Source: Virgibacillus sp. MSJ-26 (GTDB taxonomy: Bacteria; Bacillota; Bacilli; Bacillales; Amphibacillaceae). From it: a DNA stretch of 64,000 bases. The position numbers and the translations under genes are program-made. Below are positions 1 to 8,474 of this stretch, in pieces. Position 1 is the first letter of the stretch, and the number at the start of each line of letters is the position of its first letter. The notes under the pieces were generated by a model that did no database searches, had not been told where the DNA came from, and worked only from the letters and a program-made list of their open reading frames with translations. The DNA lies in assembly GCF_018918075.1 (NCBI RefSeq), contig NZ_JAHLPW010000001.1:1-64000 (forward strand). Direction: 5' to 3'.

Positions 1-87
1 GGTCGTATACCAAACTGGGCGATGGTTATGAACCAACTTTTAATCCATGATGATCTAAAAGATAGGGTGTTAAAATATCTTGAATAA
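1..87 (+). CDS. C-terminal end of an unidentified gene (partial)
   Basis: An open frame runs from base 1 to a TAA at 85-87 and gives 28 residues beginning GRIPNWAMVMNQLL. The 5' part lies outside the window. I do not recognise the family from this tail. The next gene, on the opposite strand, ends 38 bases downstream, so the two are convergent. Confidence 0.4.
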   Translation, partial: GRIPNWAMVMNQLLIHDDLKDRVLKYLE

Positions 88-125
88 ATTAGAACTTACA
101 CACTTTATTTGACAAGCCCTTGTTA

Positions 126-1115
126 TCAAGAATTATTATTGCTCGACGTCACTGCAGTTGCACTTACCACAGATGAAACGATGATGGCATGCTGTACTTG
201 GAGAATAGCTTCAAGTGTTGTAAAAATATTTGTTTCTATTAACTGACTATTTTCTAACTTATCACTGACAAAAAAACTAACAGCTAATAGAAAGTTTAAA
301 TCTTTTTGCCATTTAAAGTGTTTTTGCTTATTGAGCCGTTCATGTACCTCCAAGATAACCTTCATTTCCACTTCTTCAGCTGGAAGGAATGCAAGTAGCC
401 CCATTACCGTGTAATAATTATTTTTTGGTTTAATTCCATGTTCCCTCATTGTGTCGTATACGTGTATGACTCTATTTAGTAACCCACTGTCATTTTCATC
501 TGCTGCAAGAGTGAGAAGATGACTTAAAACTTGCAGGTCATTTCCTTTTTTAAAGCTATTATTTGCTAAAGCAAAGTAGAAGTTGTCTAGCCGTTCTATT
601 GTTGTATCCACATCTAAATGACTATTTAACGCAAGGATTGTAGCCAATGGGTAGTCACTTGCAGCTGTTAAAAACGGATGTTGTCTTTTCATACCAGTAT
701 GAATTACCTTAGCATCATTAATAATCTCCTTAGCTTCCTCCAAAGACTTAGCGTTCAGCAAAACAAGTGAAGCAGCAATATAAGTGAAATTTCCTCGCTT
801 AAATTTATTATTTTTAAATTCATTATAAATATCTAGTAAATCATCAATCTTTTCTGTTGTGTGCTCATAGTTTAAGTCGAGATTAGTGGCCATGGTAAAC
901 CTAAATTGTGTTTTAAGCGTAGAGAATAGACTAGCCTTTTTTCTAATCGCTTCAGCAATCAATAAAAAGCGTTCACGATCAAAAGGTTTATTACTTATGA
1001 CGTACATCGAAGCAATTGTCATGATGATACGGTTATCGCTTACTTTCCAATTTAACTTTTTTCTTAATTGACCATATATATTTTTATATTCATCTACTGT
1101 TTGTTCAACTTGCAT
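126..1115 (-). CDS. DUF4003 family protein
   Basis: About 329 residues. The sequence resembles the DUF4003 family of Bacillaceae, cytosolic proteins of unknown function: an N-terminal YKNIYGQLRKKLNWK-type opening followed by mostly helical sequence. The frame stays open upstream to 1247, but the start at 1115 is preferred because it is preceded by GAAAGGGGAAAGCTG, a good ribosome binding site, and because the extra 44 residues are not typical of the family. With this start the gene is divergent from the OsmC-like gene, with about 130 bases between them. No function is inferred. Confidence 0.75.
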   Translation of the reverse strand: MQVEQTVDEYKNIYGQLRKKLNWKVSDNRIIMTIASMYVISNKPFDRERFLLIAEAIRKKASLFSTLKTQFRFTMATNLDLNYEHTTEKIDDLLDIYNEFKNNKFKRGNFTYIAASLVLLNAKSLEEAKEIINDAKVIHTGMKRQHPFLTAASDYPLATILALNSHLDVDTTIERLDNFYFALANNSFKKGNDLQVLSHLLTLAADENDSGLLNRVIHVYDTMREHGIKPKNNYYTVMGLLAFLPAEEVEMKVILEVHERLNKQKHFKWQKDLNFLLAVSFFVSDKLENSQLIETNIFTTLEAILQVQHAIIVSSVVSATAVTSSNNNS

Positions 1116-1248
1116 CAGCTTTCCCCTTTCATTTGCGTCTAAATAACTATACGTTCGAGCAGGTGAATTTGTTTCATATTTTGTAGAAAATTGAAATGTA
1201 TAGAAGGATGGCAGCTTTATTGCTAAGATAGATTTAGAGGTGATCAAA

Positions 1249-1689
1249 ATGGCGGAACATCATTTTCATTTAAAAGCGTCATGGCCAGGTGGAAGAAATA
1301 GTGAGGGCATGATTGAAGCGAAAAATTTAAAAACAAAAATTTCAATTCCGAAAGAAATGGACGGACCAGAAATAGGGACTAATCCAGATGAGATGTTACT
1401 CGGCGCAGCAGCCACTTGCTATATTATTACACTTGCAGCCATGATTGAAAGAGCAAAGTTGCCACTAAAAGAGATGTCTCTAGAATCGATTGGCATTGTT
1501 GATGTCACTGAAGGTACTTTTACATATAAAAAAATCATACATCAACCCACTGTCGCTTTGAAAGAGGAAGCCAATGATAAAGAATATAAATTACTGGAAA
1601 AATTGATACAAAGAGCGGAATCAAGCTGTATGATATCGCGAGCGCTTAAAGGAAATGTGGAAATTAAACTTGAAGAAACAATATTGTAA
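1249..1689 (+). CDS. OsmC family protein
   Basis: 146 residues, the usual size of OsmC/Ohr-fold proteins, which reduce organic or fatty-acid hydroperoxides through a pair of cysteines. The two expected cysteines are present: Cys57 in AAATCYIITL and Cys127 in ESSCMISRAL. The ATG at 1249 is preceded by AGAGGTGAT with good spacing; an in-frame GTG at 1240 overlaps that binding site and is less likely. Monocistronic, closed by a strong hairpin terminator. Whether it is a true peroxidase cannot be told from sequence alone. Confidence 0.85.
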   Translation: MAEHHFHLKASWPGGRNSEGMIEAKNLKTKISIPKEMDGPEIGTNPDEMLLGAAATCYIITLAAMIERAKLPLKEMSLESIGIVDVTEGTFTYKKIIHQPTVALKEEANDKEYKLLEKLIQRAESSCMISRALKGNVEIKLEETIL

Positions 1690-1700
1690 TCAAGTAGAAC

Positions 1701-1735
1701 GACACGACTCAAATTATGTGATCGTGTCTTTTTAT
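1701..1735 (+). terminator. Rho-independent terminator of the OsmC-like gene
   Basis: GACACGA at 1701 pairs with TCGTGTC at 1722, followed by a T-rich tail. Confidence 0.8.
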
Positions 1736-1759
1736 TTTTATTTTCCAAAGATATATATG

Positions 1760-1788
1760 TTGACAGCGTTGAAAATAGGTTGTATTTT
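1760..1788 (+). promoter_or_regulatory. Candidate sigma-A promoter of tcyP
   Basis: A perfect -35 TTGACA at 1760 is followed after 17 bases by a weaker -10 (TATTTT, 1783). It lies about 100 bases before the tcyP start, leaving an AT-rich leader. Confidence 0.5.
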
Positions 1789-1891
1789 ATTAAAGCATAC
1801 TATTTTTATAGGAATTATATAATTAATTAAGAACCAAGCTGATTTAATTGCATATGCTGCATTAATCAACTAAGAATTAGGGGGATGAGAA

Positions 1892-3286
1892 ATGGATAAT
1901 TTATTTATCGCTTTAAATATAGTTATTTTATTAGCTATTATTGGACTGCTTATTTATATGCAGAAAAAACATGTGTCATTTACCAAACGTGTGTTTACAG
2001 GATTAGGGATAGGGATTGTGCTTGGAGCTATTTTACAATGGGGTTATGGTTCGGACTCTATGGTTTTAACAAAAACGACCGATTGGTATAGCATTGTAGG
2101 TAGTGGTTATATCAGATTATTAATGATGATCGTTGTTCCACTTGTGATGGTTTCTATTATTCAGTCAATCATCAATTTAGAAAAGACAGCGGCACTTGGT
2201 AAGATGGCTGGTTGGATTATTGGAATCTTGATCGCGACCACAATGGTAGCCGCTTTAGTCGGCATCACATCGGCGACGGTATTTGATTTGAATGCTGATC
2301 AAATTGAGGCAGGACAGGACGAATCCGATCGAGGAATCATGCTTGAAGACACTCTTGGTGATGTAGAAAATCAGACCACACCTGAACGAATATTAAACTT
2401 TATCCCATCTAATATCTTTCTCGATATGACAGGTGAGCGGCCAACTTCAGTAATTGCTGTCGTCATATTTTCAGTAATTGTTGGCATCGCGGTCCTTGGG
2501 GTCCGTCGTAAAAGTCCAGAGCAAGCGGAAATTTTCACAAAAATGGTCAATTCAATATACGCAGTCGTCATGCGAATTGTAACGTTAATTTTACGGCTAG
2601 CACCGTTTGGTGTTTTAGCGTTGATGGCAAATACAGTTGCTAGCACAGATGTGGCTGGTGTATTAGAGTTAGGAAAATTTGTTCTGGCCTCCTATGTGGC
2701 GATTGGGATTATGTTTATCATTCACCTTTTATTGATTACTGTATCTGGATTAAACCCATTCGTATATTTGAGAAAAGCACTCCCTGTTTTAGGATTCGCT
2801 TTTACGTCAAGATCGAGTGCAGGTACCATTCCTTTAAATATCCAAGCGCAGAAGAATTCGCTTGGTGTTGACGAAGGTATTGCAAATATGTCTGCATCAT
2901 TTGGAGCAACGATGGGGCAAAATGGATGTGCAGGAATTTATCCGGCTATGTTGGCAGTGATGATTGCACCAACAATAGGGATTGATCCATTATCCTTTGG
3001 ATTTATTATCCAGTTAGTATTAATTATAGGAATTAGTTCATTTGGAGTTGCAGGCGTAGGTGGAGGAGCAACATTTGCTGCTTTGATTGTCTTGTCATCC
3101 ATGAACATGCCGGTTGCTCTTGCAGGGTTGCTTATCTCAATTGAAGCTCTTATTGATATGGGACGTACAGCACTAAATGTAAATGGCAGCATGGTGACGG
3201 GAACCCTTACTTCAAGAGTATTGAATAAATTTAATACCAAAACGTATAATGATCGAACTGCTATCGAAGAAAATATATCTTTATAA
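1892..3286 (+). CDS. tcyP: Sodium-dependent L-cystine symporter TcyP
   Basis: 464 residues, a dicarboxylate/amino acid:cation symporter with eight or more membrane helices. The N-terminus (YMQKKHVSFTKRVFTGLG) closely matches B. subtilis TcyP (YhcL), a high-affinity cystine importer; the family's serine-rich loop is visible as FTSRSSAGTIP, and NGSMVTGT lies near the C-terminus. It supplies cysteine sulfur from outside the cell. In B. subtilis tcyP is repressed by CymR; I could not identify a convincing CymR box here. Start ATG follows AGGGGGATGAGAA. Monocistronic, with its own promoter and terminator. Confidence 0.9.
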   Translation: MDNLFIALNIVILLAIIGLLIYMQKKHVSFTKRVFTGLGIGIVLGAILQWGYGSDSMVLTKTTDWYSIVGSGYIRLLMMIVVPLVMVSIIQSIINLEKTAALGKMAGWIIGILIATTMVAALVGITSATVFDLNADQIEAGQDESDRGIMLEDTLGDVENQTTPERILNFIPSNIFLDMTGERPTSVIAVVIFSVIVGIAVLGVRRKSPEQAEIFTKMVNSIYAVVMRIVTLILRLAPFGVLALMANTVASTDVAGVLELGKFVLASYVAIGIMFIIHLLLITVSGLNPFVYLRKALPVLGFAFTSRSSAGTIPLNIQAQKNSLGVDEGIANMSASFGATMGQNGCAGIYPAMLAVMIAPTIGIDPLSFGFIIQLVLIIGISSFGVAGVGGGATFAALIVLSSMNMPVALAGLLISIEALIDMGRTALNVNGSMVTGTLTSRVLNKFNTKTYNDRTAIEENISL

Positions 3287-3290
3287 AAAA

Positions 3291-3315
3291 GTCACCCGAT
3301 GAGGGTGATTTTTTT
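3291..3315 (+). terminator. Rho-independent terminator of tcyP
   Basis: TCACCC (3292) and GGGTGA (3303) form the stem with a GATGA loop, followed by seven T. Confidence 0.9.
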
Positions 3316-3379
3316 GAGTGAATAATGTGAAGTTCAGTGCTAACTGAAGTGATCATTTTTTTAGGTCACACGGGATTGT

Positions 3380-3674
3380 GTCCAACTCGCGCGGGAATTG
3401 CACCAGGTCGCGCAGCCTCAGGTCCAACTCGCGCGGGAATTGCATCAGGTCGCGCAGCCTCAGGTCCAACTCGCGCGGGAATTGCATCAGGTCACGCAGC
3501 TCCAGGTTCAACTCGCGCGGGAATTGCACCAGGTTGCGCAGTTCCAGGTCCAACTCGCGCGGGAATCGCATCAGGTCGCGCAGCCTCAGAGTCCAACTCG
3601 CGCGGGAAGGCACCCAGGTCGCGCAGCTTCAGGTCCAACTCGCGCGGGAAGGCACCCAGGTCGCGCGGCCTTTG
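3380..3674. repeat. Tandem array, seven copies of a 42-bp GC-rich unit
   Basis: Unit starts at 3380, 3422, 3464, 3506, 3548, 3591 and 3633. All are 42 bp except for one inserted base at 3590. The conserved core is GTCCAACTCGCGCGGGAA, then GCAYCAGGTCGCGCAG. The GC content is far above that of the neighbouring genes. Open frames through it are arginine/serine-rich or glutamine-rich artefacts of the repeat, without ribosome binding sites. The array lies between tcyP (+) and ligD (-) and ends about 20 bp from the ligD stop codon. Confidence 0.95.
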
Positions 3675-3694
3675 CTCTATTCGGGTCAGTCATT

Positions 3695-5500
3695 CTACCC
3701 CATAATTAATTTTTTCAACTTATTCAATCGCTGTGCTTCACCTATTTCAAAGTAATTCATAAAAGGACAACCACGTTCCTGCACCAGTTCAATCACAGAA
3801 TCCAATGTAAAAGGTTCAGGTCGTAGATCGCGTGTTATTTCCTCCCAGAATAATGGCATTGCCACTGTTGCGTCAGTTGTCTTCCGTGGCGAATATGGCG
3901 CAATAAGTGTTTTATCTTTTCCATGCTGGACATAATCTATATATAATCGTCCCCCTCGTTTCTTTTTAAAACGCTCTGTTGTAAATTTTTCAGGATCCAT
4001 TCGTTCAACTGTCCAGGCCACAGCTTGAGTGAATATGGCAGTTTCATCATAGTTAAAACTATTTTTTGGAATAGGAATATGCACTTGTAACCCTTTATTT
4101 CCTGATGATTTTATAAAAGAAACCAACTCAACATCATCGAGTATTTTTTTTATAAGTAAAGCAGCTTCAATGGCGTAATGAAATTTTTCCCGGCATGGTG
4201 GATCGAGGTCAAAAACAATTTCAATAGGCATGGTCTCAGCAAACTTCTGAAAAGGAACATGATATTCAATCGCACCGTGGTTAGCGAACCATAGTAACGG
4301 CTCCAGAGTGTCACATAGAATCCCTCTTTTATCATCCTCTGTCATAAAATAATTAACGTACTCAGGTGCATAGTCTGGTAAATGTTTTTGGAAAAAGTGT
4401 TCGCCATTCACGCCGTCAGGACAACGAATTAATGTTAAAGCTCGCTGCTTCATAAAAGGTAGCATATAAGGTGCTATTTCCCGCATATATGTGAGCAAGT
4501 TTCCCTTGGTTAAATTCGGTTCAGACCAAAATATTTTATCCAATTTCGACAGATCTACGTTCGGTGGAAACATGGCTAAATTTTGATTTAACTTATCATA
4601 AGTACATTCCTTAGCCGGTGTATGAACAGAGAGCTGATTAAATTCAGGTTCCCGCAATTCTCCGTCGTACAAATCAAGCGTATGAATATTAGCGACAATG
4701 GCTGGGGGGAGGATATACTCATTGTTTTGTTTAGTTCCTCTTGTTAAAAATATTTCTTTTAACGTATGTAACGTTTCATCCTTAAGACCGTGTTTACATT
4801 TACCGATAAATTGTAATTCATCGTCTTTCCACACATTGACTGAAAAATAGCCGTTTGTCACATGATAAGAATGAAGTATACCTTGAATCAGTCGCCAGTT
4901 TTTTACTTTGAACCAATCGTGGTGTCCTTTACCTGACTGGTAAGTACTATTCTTCCGTTTAGCGACAAGTCCTTCAGCTTTATAGTCAAAAGTTAATCTC
5001 CATAGATCATCAGATGAATCAGATGTATCTACTAAGGAAATACGGTGTTCTTTTCTCCCAATCAGCTCTATAATTTTTCTAAGTTGTGTTTTCCTTTCCT
5101 CAAACGTGCTGTTTTCTAGGAAAGCATCATTCAACTGTAAAATATCAAATGCCATTAATGTTGCGGGTCTCTTTTCGGCCAATTGCTTGATTTTATTGGG
5201 ATTTTTTAATCTCCCACGCTTTTGAATTTCGGGAAAATTAGCTTGGAATGCTGTATTTAGAATAACAAGTTCTCCGTCCAAGCGTATGGGGAAAAATGAT
5301 TTAAGCAAATCCTGCTTTTCTAAACAAAACTCCACTATCTCAGGAAATTGATCTGTTAACTCTTTATTGTTTTTACTCGTTAGTTTTATATTGTTTATGT
5401 CCCAATCTAACACACAACGAAAACCATCATATTTTATTTCAAATAGCCAGTCTTTCCCAGAAGGAATTGTTGTACTTGCGATAGGTTTCATGATGTTCAT
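3695..5500 (-). CDS. ligD: Bacterial NHEJ DNA ligase LigD (ligase plus polymerase domains)
   Basis: 601 residues, close to B. subtilis LigD/YkoU (611). The N-terminal half is an ATP-dependent DNA ligase: motif I EIKYDGFR with the adenylated Lys23, RLDGELVIL (motif III), EGLVAKRKNS (motif IV) and WFKVKNWR (motif V). The C-terminal half is the primase-like polymerase domain, with metal-binding Asp431/Asp433 in FDLDPP and KSSGNKGLQVHIP. There is no phosphoesterase domain, as usual in Bacillus. It seals double-strand breaks held by Ku, chiefly in spores and stationary cells. Start ATG follows AAGGAGTGATTCT. Divergent from ku with about 110 bases between. Confidence 0.95.
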   Translation of the reverse strand: MNIMKPIASTTIPSGKDWLFEIKYDGFRCVLDWDINNIKLTSKNNKELTDQFPEIVEFCLEKQDLLKSFFPIRLDGELVILNTAFQANFPEIQKRGRLKNPNKIKQLAEKRPATLMAFDILQLNDAFLENSTFEERKTQLRKIIELIGRKEHRISLVDTSDSSDDLWRLTFDYKAEGLVAKRKNSTYQSGKGHHDWFKVKNWRLIQGILHSYHVTNGYFSVNVWKDDELQFIGKCKHGLKDETLHTLKEIFLTRGTKQNNEYILPPAIVANIHTLDLYDGELREPEFNQLSVHTPAKECTYDKLNQNLAMFPPNVDLSKLDKIFWSEPNLTKGNLLTYMREIAPYMLPFMKQRALTLIRCPDGVNGEHFFQKHLPDYAPEYVNYFMTEDDKRGILCDTLEPLLWFANHGAIEYHVPFQKFAETMPIEIVFDLDPPCREKFHYAIEAALLIKKILDDVELVSFIKSSGNKGLQVHIPIPKNSFNYDETAIFTQAVAWTVERMDPEKFTTERFKKKRGGRLYIDYVQHGKDKTLIAPYSPRKTTDATVAMPLFWEEITRDLRPEPFTLDSVIELVQERGCPFMNYFEIGEAQRLNKLKKLIMG

Positions 5501-5612
5501 AGAATCACTCCTTCAGCTATATCCTAGTATTCCAACATATAAGTTATCTATGTTAAATCAGTAGGATAAATCACGTAAAAAGTAACAGACTAATCTTAAG
5601 GGAGGTTTTAAT

Positions 5613-6461
5613 ATGCACACAATGTGGAAAGGAACGATTAGTTTTGGACTTGTCAATATACCAGTAAAAATGCATGCGGCAACTGAAAATAAGGATGTAC
5701 CCCTGAGGCAATTGCATAAAGAATGTGACACACCGATCAAATATCAGAAAGTATGTCCAGTTTGTGATCGAGAAGTAGATAATGATGAAATTGTTAAAGC
5801 GTATGAGTATGCAAAAAACAAGTTCGTCAAGCTCGATGAAGAAGATTTAAAAGCATTAAAAAAAGAACAAGGCGATAAAGCGGTTGAAATCATGGACTTT
5901 GTAAAGCTGGAACAAATTGATCCCATTTATTTTGAAAAGAGTTATTACTTATCACCGAATGAAGGGGGATCCAAAGCATACGGTCTTTTAAGGGCAGCTC
6001 TAGAAGATACTAAAAAAATCGGCATTGCAAAAATGATGATTCGATCTAAAGAGCAACTAGCCGTAATTCGGGTCTATGAAGATACCATTGTCGTTGAGAC
6101 AATCCATTATCCAGACGAGGTTCGCGATGTCAAGGATGTACCTAACGTTCCTGCTCAAGTGGAAACGGGAGAAAAGGAACTTGAAACAGCGAAAATGTTA
6201 ATTGATCAACTCACAACTGAATTTGATCCAGATAAATATCATGATGAATATAGAACAGCTTTACTTGAATTAATTGAAGAGAAGAAAAAAGGCGATGACG
6301 ATCATACAACCGCAGTAGAAGAAAAGCCGGCCCCTGATAATGTGACAAATCTAATGGATGCACTACAAGCATCACTTGACAAAGCTAAGCAAGAAAAACC
6401 AAAACCTAGTCAGCCGAAACGAAAAGCCAAATCAACAGCTAAAAAGAAAACAGGAACTTAA
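5613..6461 (+). CDS. ku: DNA end-binding protein Ku
   Basis: 282 residues. The opening MWKGTISFGLVNIPVKM is diagnostic of bacterial Ku, which forms a homodimeric ring on broken DNA ends and recruits LigD. A CPVCDREVDNDEIVKAYEY segment follows at about residues 50-68. The last 60 residues are lysine-rich and low-complexity, typical of the DNA-binding extension of Bacillus Ku. Start ATG follows GGGAGGTTTTAAT. Divergent from ligD, so one intergenic region probably controls both. Confidence 0.95.
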   Translation: MHTMWKGTISFGLVNIPVKMHAATENKDVPLRQLHKECDTPIKYQKVCPVCDREVDNDEIVKAYEYAKNKFVKLDEEDLKALKKEQGDKAVEIMDFVKLEQIDPIYFEKSYYLSPNEGGSKAYGLLRAALEDTKKIGIAKMMIRSKEQLAVIRVYEDTIVVETIHYPDEVRDVKDVPNVPAQVETGEKELETAKMLIDQLTTEFDPDKYHDEYRTALLELIEEKKKGDDDHTTAVEEKPAPDNVTNLMDALQASLDKAKQEKPKPSQPKRKAKSTAKKKTGT

Positions 6462-6959
6462 AAGGTGTCCAGACAACAGCGATGAAGGCCAACTCAGCGA
6501 CAATTTATCTAAGAGTTGTCGTTCATCAGAGCAAGGGTGGAAAAGTAAAGTATACTTATCATACAAGTTGTTCTCCACCAGTCTTGGCAGAAGATTACTT
6601 TCAAATAATAGTCTAAATTCAGTTGAGTTTGTATATTGATATGACAATATGTAAGTATATGGTAAAGTATCCATAGGAGCTGACGAAAACTGTGAGCTCC
6701 TTCTTCGCATGTTTATAGAAGGTACGTAAAGAATTGTGGCACAGATTTAGATATTGTTACAAAAAAGACTTAACGTTTCACTTCATTTACAGCAAGCTAA
6801 CAACCTTTTTAAATCGAAATAAAAGGCTCTTAAAAAACTGAAATAGGGTATAGAATAATAGTAACATCAGATATTCCATAAATAATCTAGCTGAAGCTTT
6901 AGTAAAATGAGTGGTTGAAGTTAAGCAACTTTGATCTTCAAGAGAAAAGGGTGTGCAAC
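6462..6959. other. Intergenic region, about 500 bp, no gene seen
   Basis: AT-rich apart from the ku tail. The only structure I see is an inverted repeat, AGGAGCT at 6675 and AGCTCCT at 6695, without a good T-tract. It could be a weak terminator of ku. Short open frames on both strands lack ribosome binding sites and recognisable content. Confidence 0.5.
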
Positions 6960-7988
6960 ATGGAGAGAAACGCTTATTTTGATAACGCAAGAGTGCTGTT
7001 GATTTTTTTAGTCGTCTTCGGGCATATGATTCAGCCTTTTAGAGATGGATCAACAGAATTGAACACCTTGTATATGTGGATGTATACATTTCATATGCCA
7101 GCCTTTATATTTTTAGCAGGTTTTTTTGCAAAAGGATCTGGTGATATAAAGTACGTTTTAAAACTGTCTAAAAAGCTTTTACTCCCATATCTTATATTCC
7201 AAGTGGTTTATTCCATTTTTTATTTTTATATAGGTAAAGAGGGATGGCAAACTAGCCTATTTGATCCGCACTGGTCTTTATGGTTTTTATTTAGTTTATT
7301 CAGTTGGCATATGTTGCTTTATTGGTTTAAAAAGATACCTGCAGTATTAGGTATTTTAATCGCTGTTCAAATTGGTTTGATTGTGGGTTATTTTGGAGAG
7401 ATTGGTCATACGTTTAGCTTATCAAGGACTCTTGTATTTTTCCCATTCTTTTTATTAGGATATTGGCTAACTGAAAAACATGTTATGTGGTTAAAACAAC
7501 GAGCTTTTAAATTAATTTCATTAGTCATTATGTCAGCTGCAGCCGTAGCGATTTATTATGCACCAGATTTTAATTCTGGTTGGTTGTTAGCTTCAAAGTC
7601 GTATGGTGACCTTGGCTCACCTGAATACGGTGGGATTGCAAGATTACTTGTTTATTTAACGTCGACCTTGATGGCGATGAGTGTGATGGCATGGGTTCCT
7701 ACGGTAAAAAGCAAATTAACTTTTATTGGAACTCGGACACTTTATGTTTATCTTCTGCACGGATTTTTCATTCAATATTTCCGTGAAGCTAATTTATTTA
7801 ACGTCGATAATATCTTTGACCTATTCGGACTCGGCCTGTTATCAGCCTTGATTGTATTCATCTTATCGAGCAAACCTGTTCTAGGTATATTGCAACCACT
7901 TGTTGAAGGTAGCACGTCTATTATAAGGAAGACAATCAATGGTTTTCGGTCCACACGAAAAGAGTCGAGTCAAGAGATGAATGCTTAA
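6960..7988 (+). CDS. Acyltransferase family 3 membrane protein (fucose 4-O-acetylase-like)
   Basis: 342 residues with about ten membrane helices. The N-terminal motif NAYFDNARVLLIFLVVFGHM carries the family's Asp-x-x-Arg and the conserved His in FGHM; FHMPAFIFLAGFF is the second conserved segment. Such integral membrane enzymes move acetyl or other acyl groups onto cell-surface sugars or polymers; the substrate cannot be inferred. The ATG at 6960 is chosen because GAGAAAAGGGTG precedes it; an upstream in-frame ATG at 6915 has no binding site. The C-terminus is a charged 25-residue tail. Confidence 0.8.
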   Translation: MERNAYFDNARVLLIFLVVFGHMIQPFRDGSTELNTLYMWMYTFHMPAFIFLAGFFAKGSGDIKYVLKLSKKLLLPYLIFQVVYSIFYFYIGKEGWQTSLFDPHWSLWFLFSLFSWHMLLYWFKKIPAVLGILIAVQIGLIVGYFGEIGHTFSLSRTLVFFPFFLLGYWLTEKHVMWLKQRAFKLISLVIMSAAAVAIYYAPDFNSGWLLASKSYGDLGSPEYGGIARLLVYLTSTLMAMSVMAWVPTVKSKLTFIGTRTLYVYLLHGFFIQYFREANLFNVDNIFDLFGLGLLSALIVFILSSKPVLGILQPLVEGSTSIIRKTINGFRSTRKESSQEMNA

Positions 7989-8043
7989 GTTACTATTCGA
8001 TAGATAGTATTCAAAATTATGCCCCCTTTTATTTTTATATAAA

Positions 8044-8081
8044 ACAACACCCCGTCAATAATCAAAATTGACGGGGTGTTG
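8044..8081. terminator. Bidirectional terminator between convergent genes
   Basis: A 16-bp perfect inverted repeat (ACAACACCCCGTCAAT at 8044, complement at 8066) with a 6-base loop. The minus-strand exit is T-rich (TTTTATATAAAA); the plus-strand tail is weaker. It separates the acyltransferase gene from the YjiH-type gene. Confidence 0.75.
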
Positions 8082-8157
8082 TATTTAATGATTAAGTGAA
8101 TAATTATCATAAACTATGCAGTAACTAATGGACTACTTTCAAAACAAGCGTAATCAC

Positions 8158-8378
8158 CACCGTCTGGGATCGCTCCGGGTGGATGCTTTCCGCGGGCACG
8201 GCCTCAGCCTCCTCAGAAGCAAAGAACGCTTCTTGCGGGGTCTTCGGACTCGCGCTATTCCCGTAGGAGTCTACGTATTCTGCCTACGCTTACATAGACT
8301 ATATGATTTATGGTTAGGGATACTTCGGAAGGTTGATTATTATAGTTCTTTGTATCATGAAAGAAAGTTACTATAAGC
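8158..8378 (+). repeat. Family I dispersed element, copy A
   Basis: Contains the family core: a head with CTTTCCGCGGGCACGG, a middle TTGCGGGGTCTTCGGACT and a tail CCCGTAGGAGTCTACGTATTCTGCC. The 80 bp after the tail (about 8295-8375) match, in reverse, the DNA at 59020-59100 next to copy F, so the element extends there. The two arms (GGGTGGATGC and GTATTCTGCC) are no longer perfectly complementary, suggesting decay. Open frames through it are spurious. Confidence 0.85.
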
Positions 8379-8474
8379 GTAGTGTTTATTTTCGTAGCGA
8401 TGATTTAACACTGTACCTATTCTCCTGCTGAACACAAATAGTCTTATTGCGCAGTTTATATCTAATTTATTCCT

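Noticed and set aside
3380-3674. CRISPR array
   Set aside because: Units are contiguous and similar throughout; there are no unique spacers and no cas genes. The same holds for the arrays at 27931, 49931, 54934 and 63572.
3337-3755. Overlapping open frames of 86-125 codons in and around the 42-bp array, on both strands
   Set aside because: Open frames in several phases are forced by a repeat of length divisible by three; products are monotonous Arg/Ser or Gln/Leu repeats, without binding sites.
6358-6710. Frames overlapping the end of ku
   Set aside because: One is an alternative frame of the lysine-rich ku tail; the other is antisense without a start signal.
8128-8376. 82-codon plus-strand frame
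   Set aside because: It lies wholly inside family I copy A and has no binding site.
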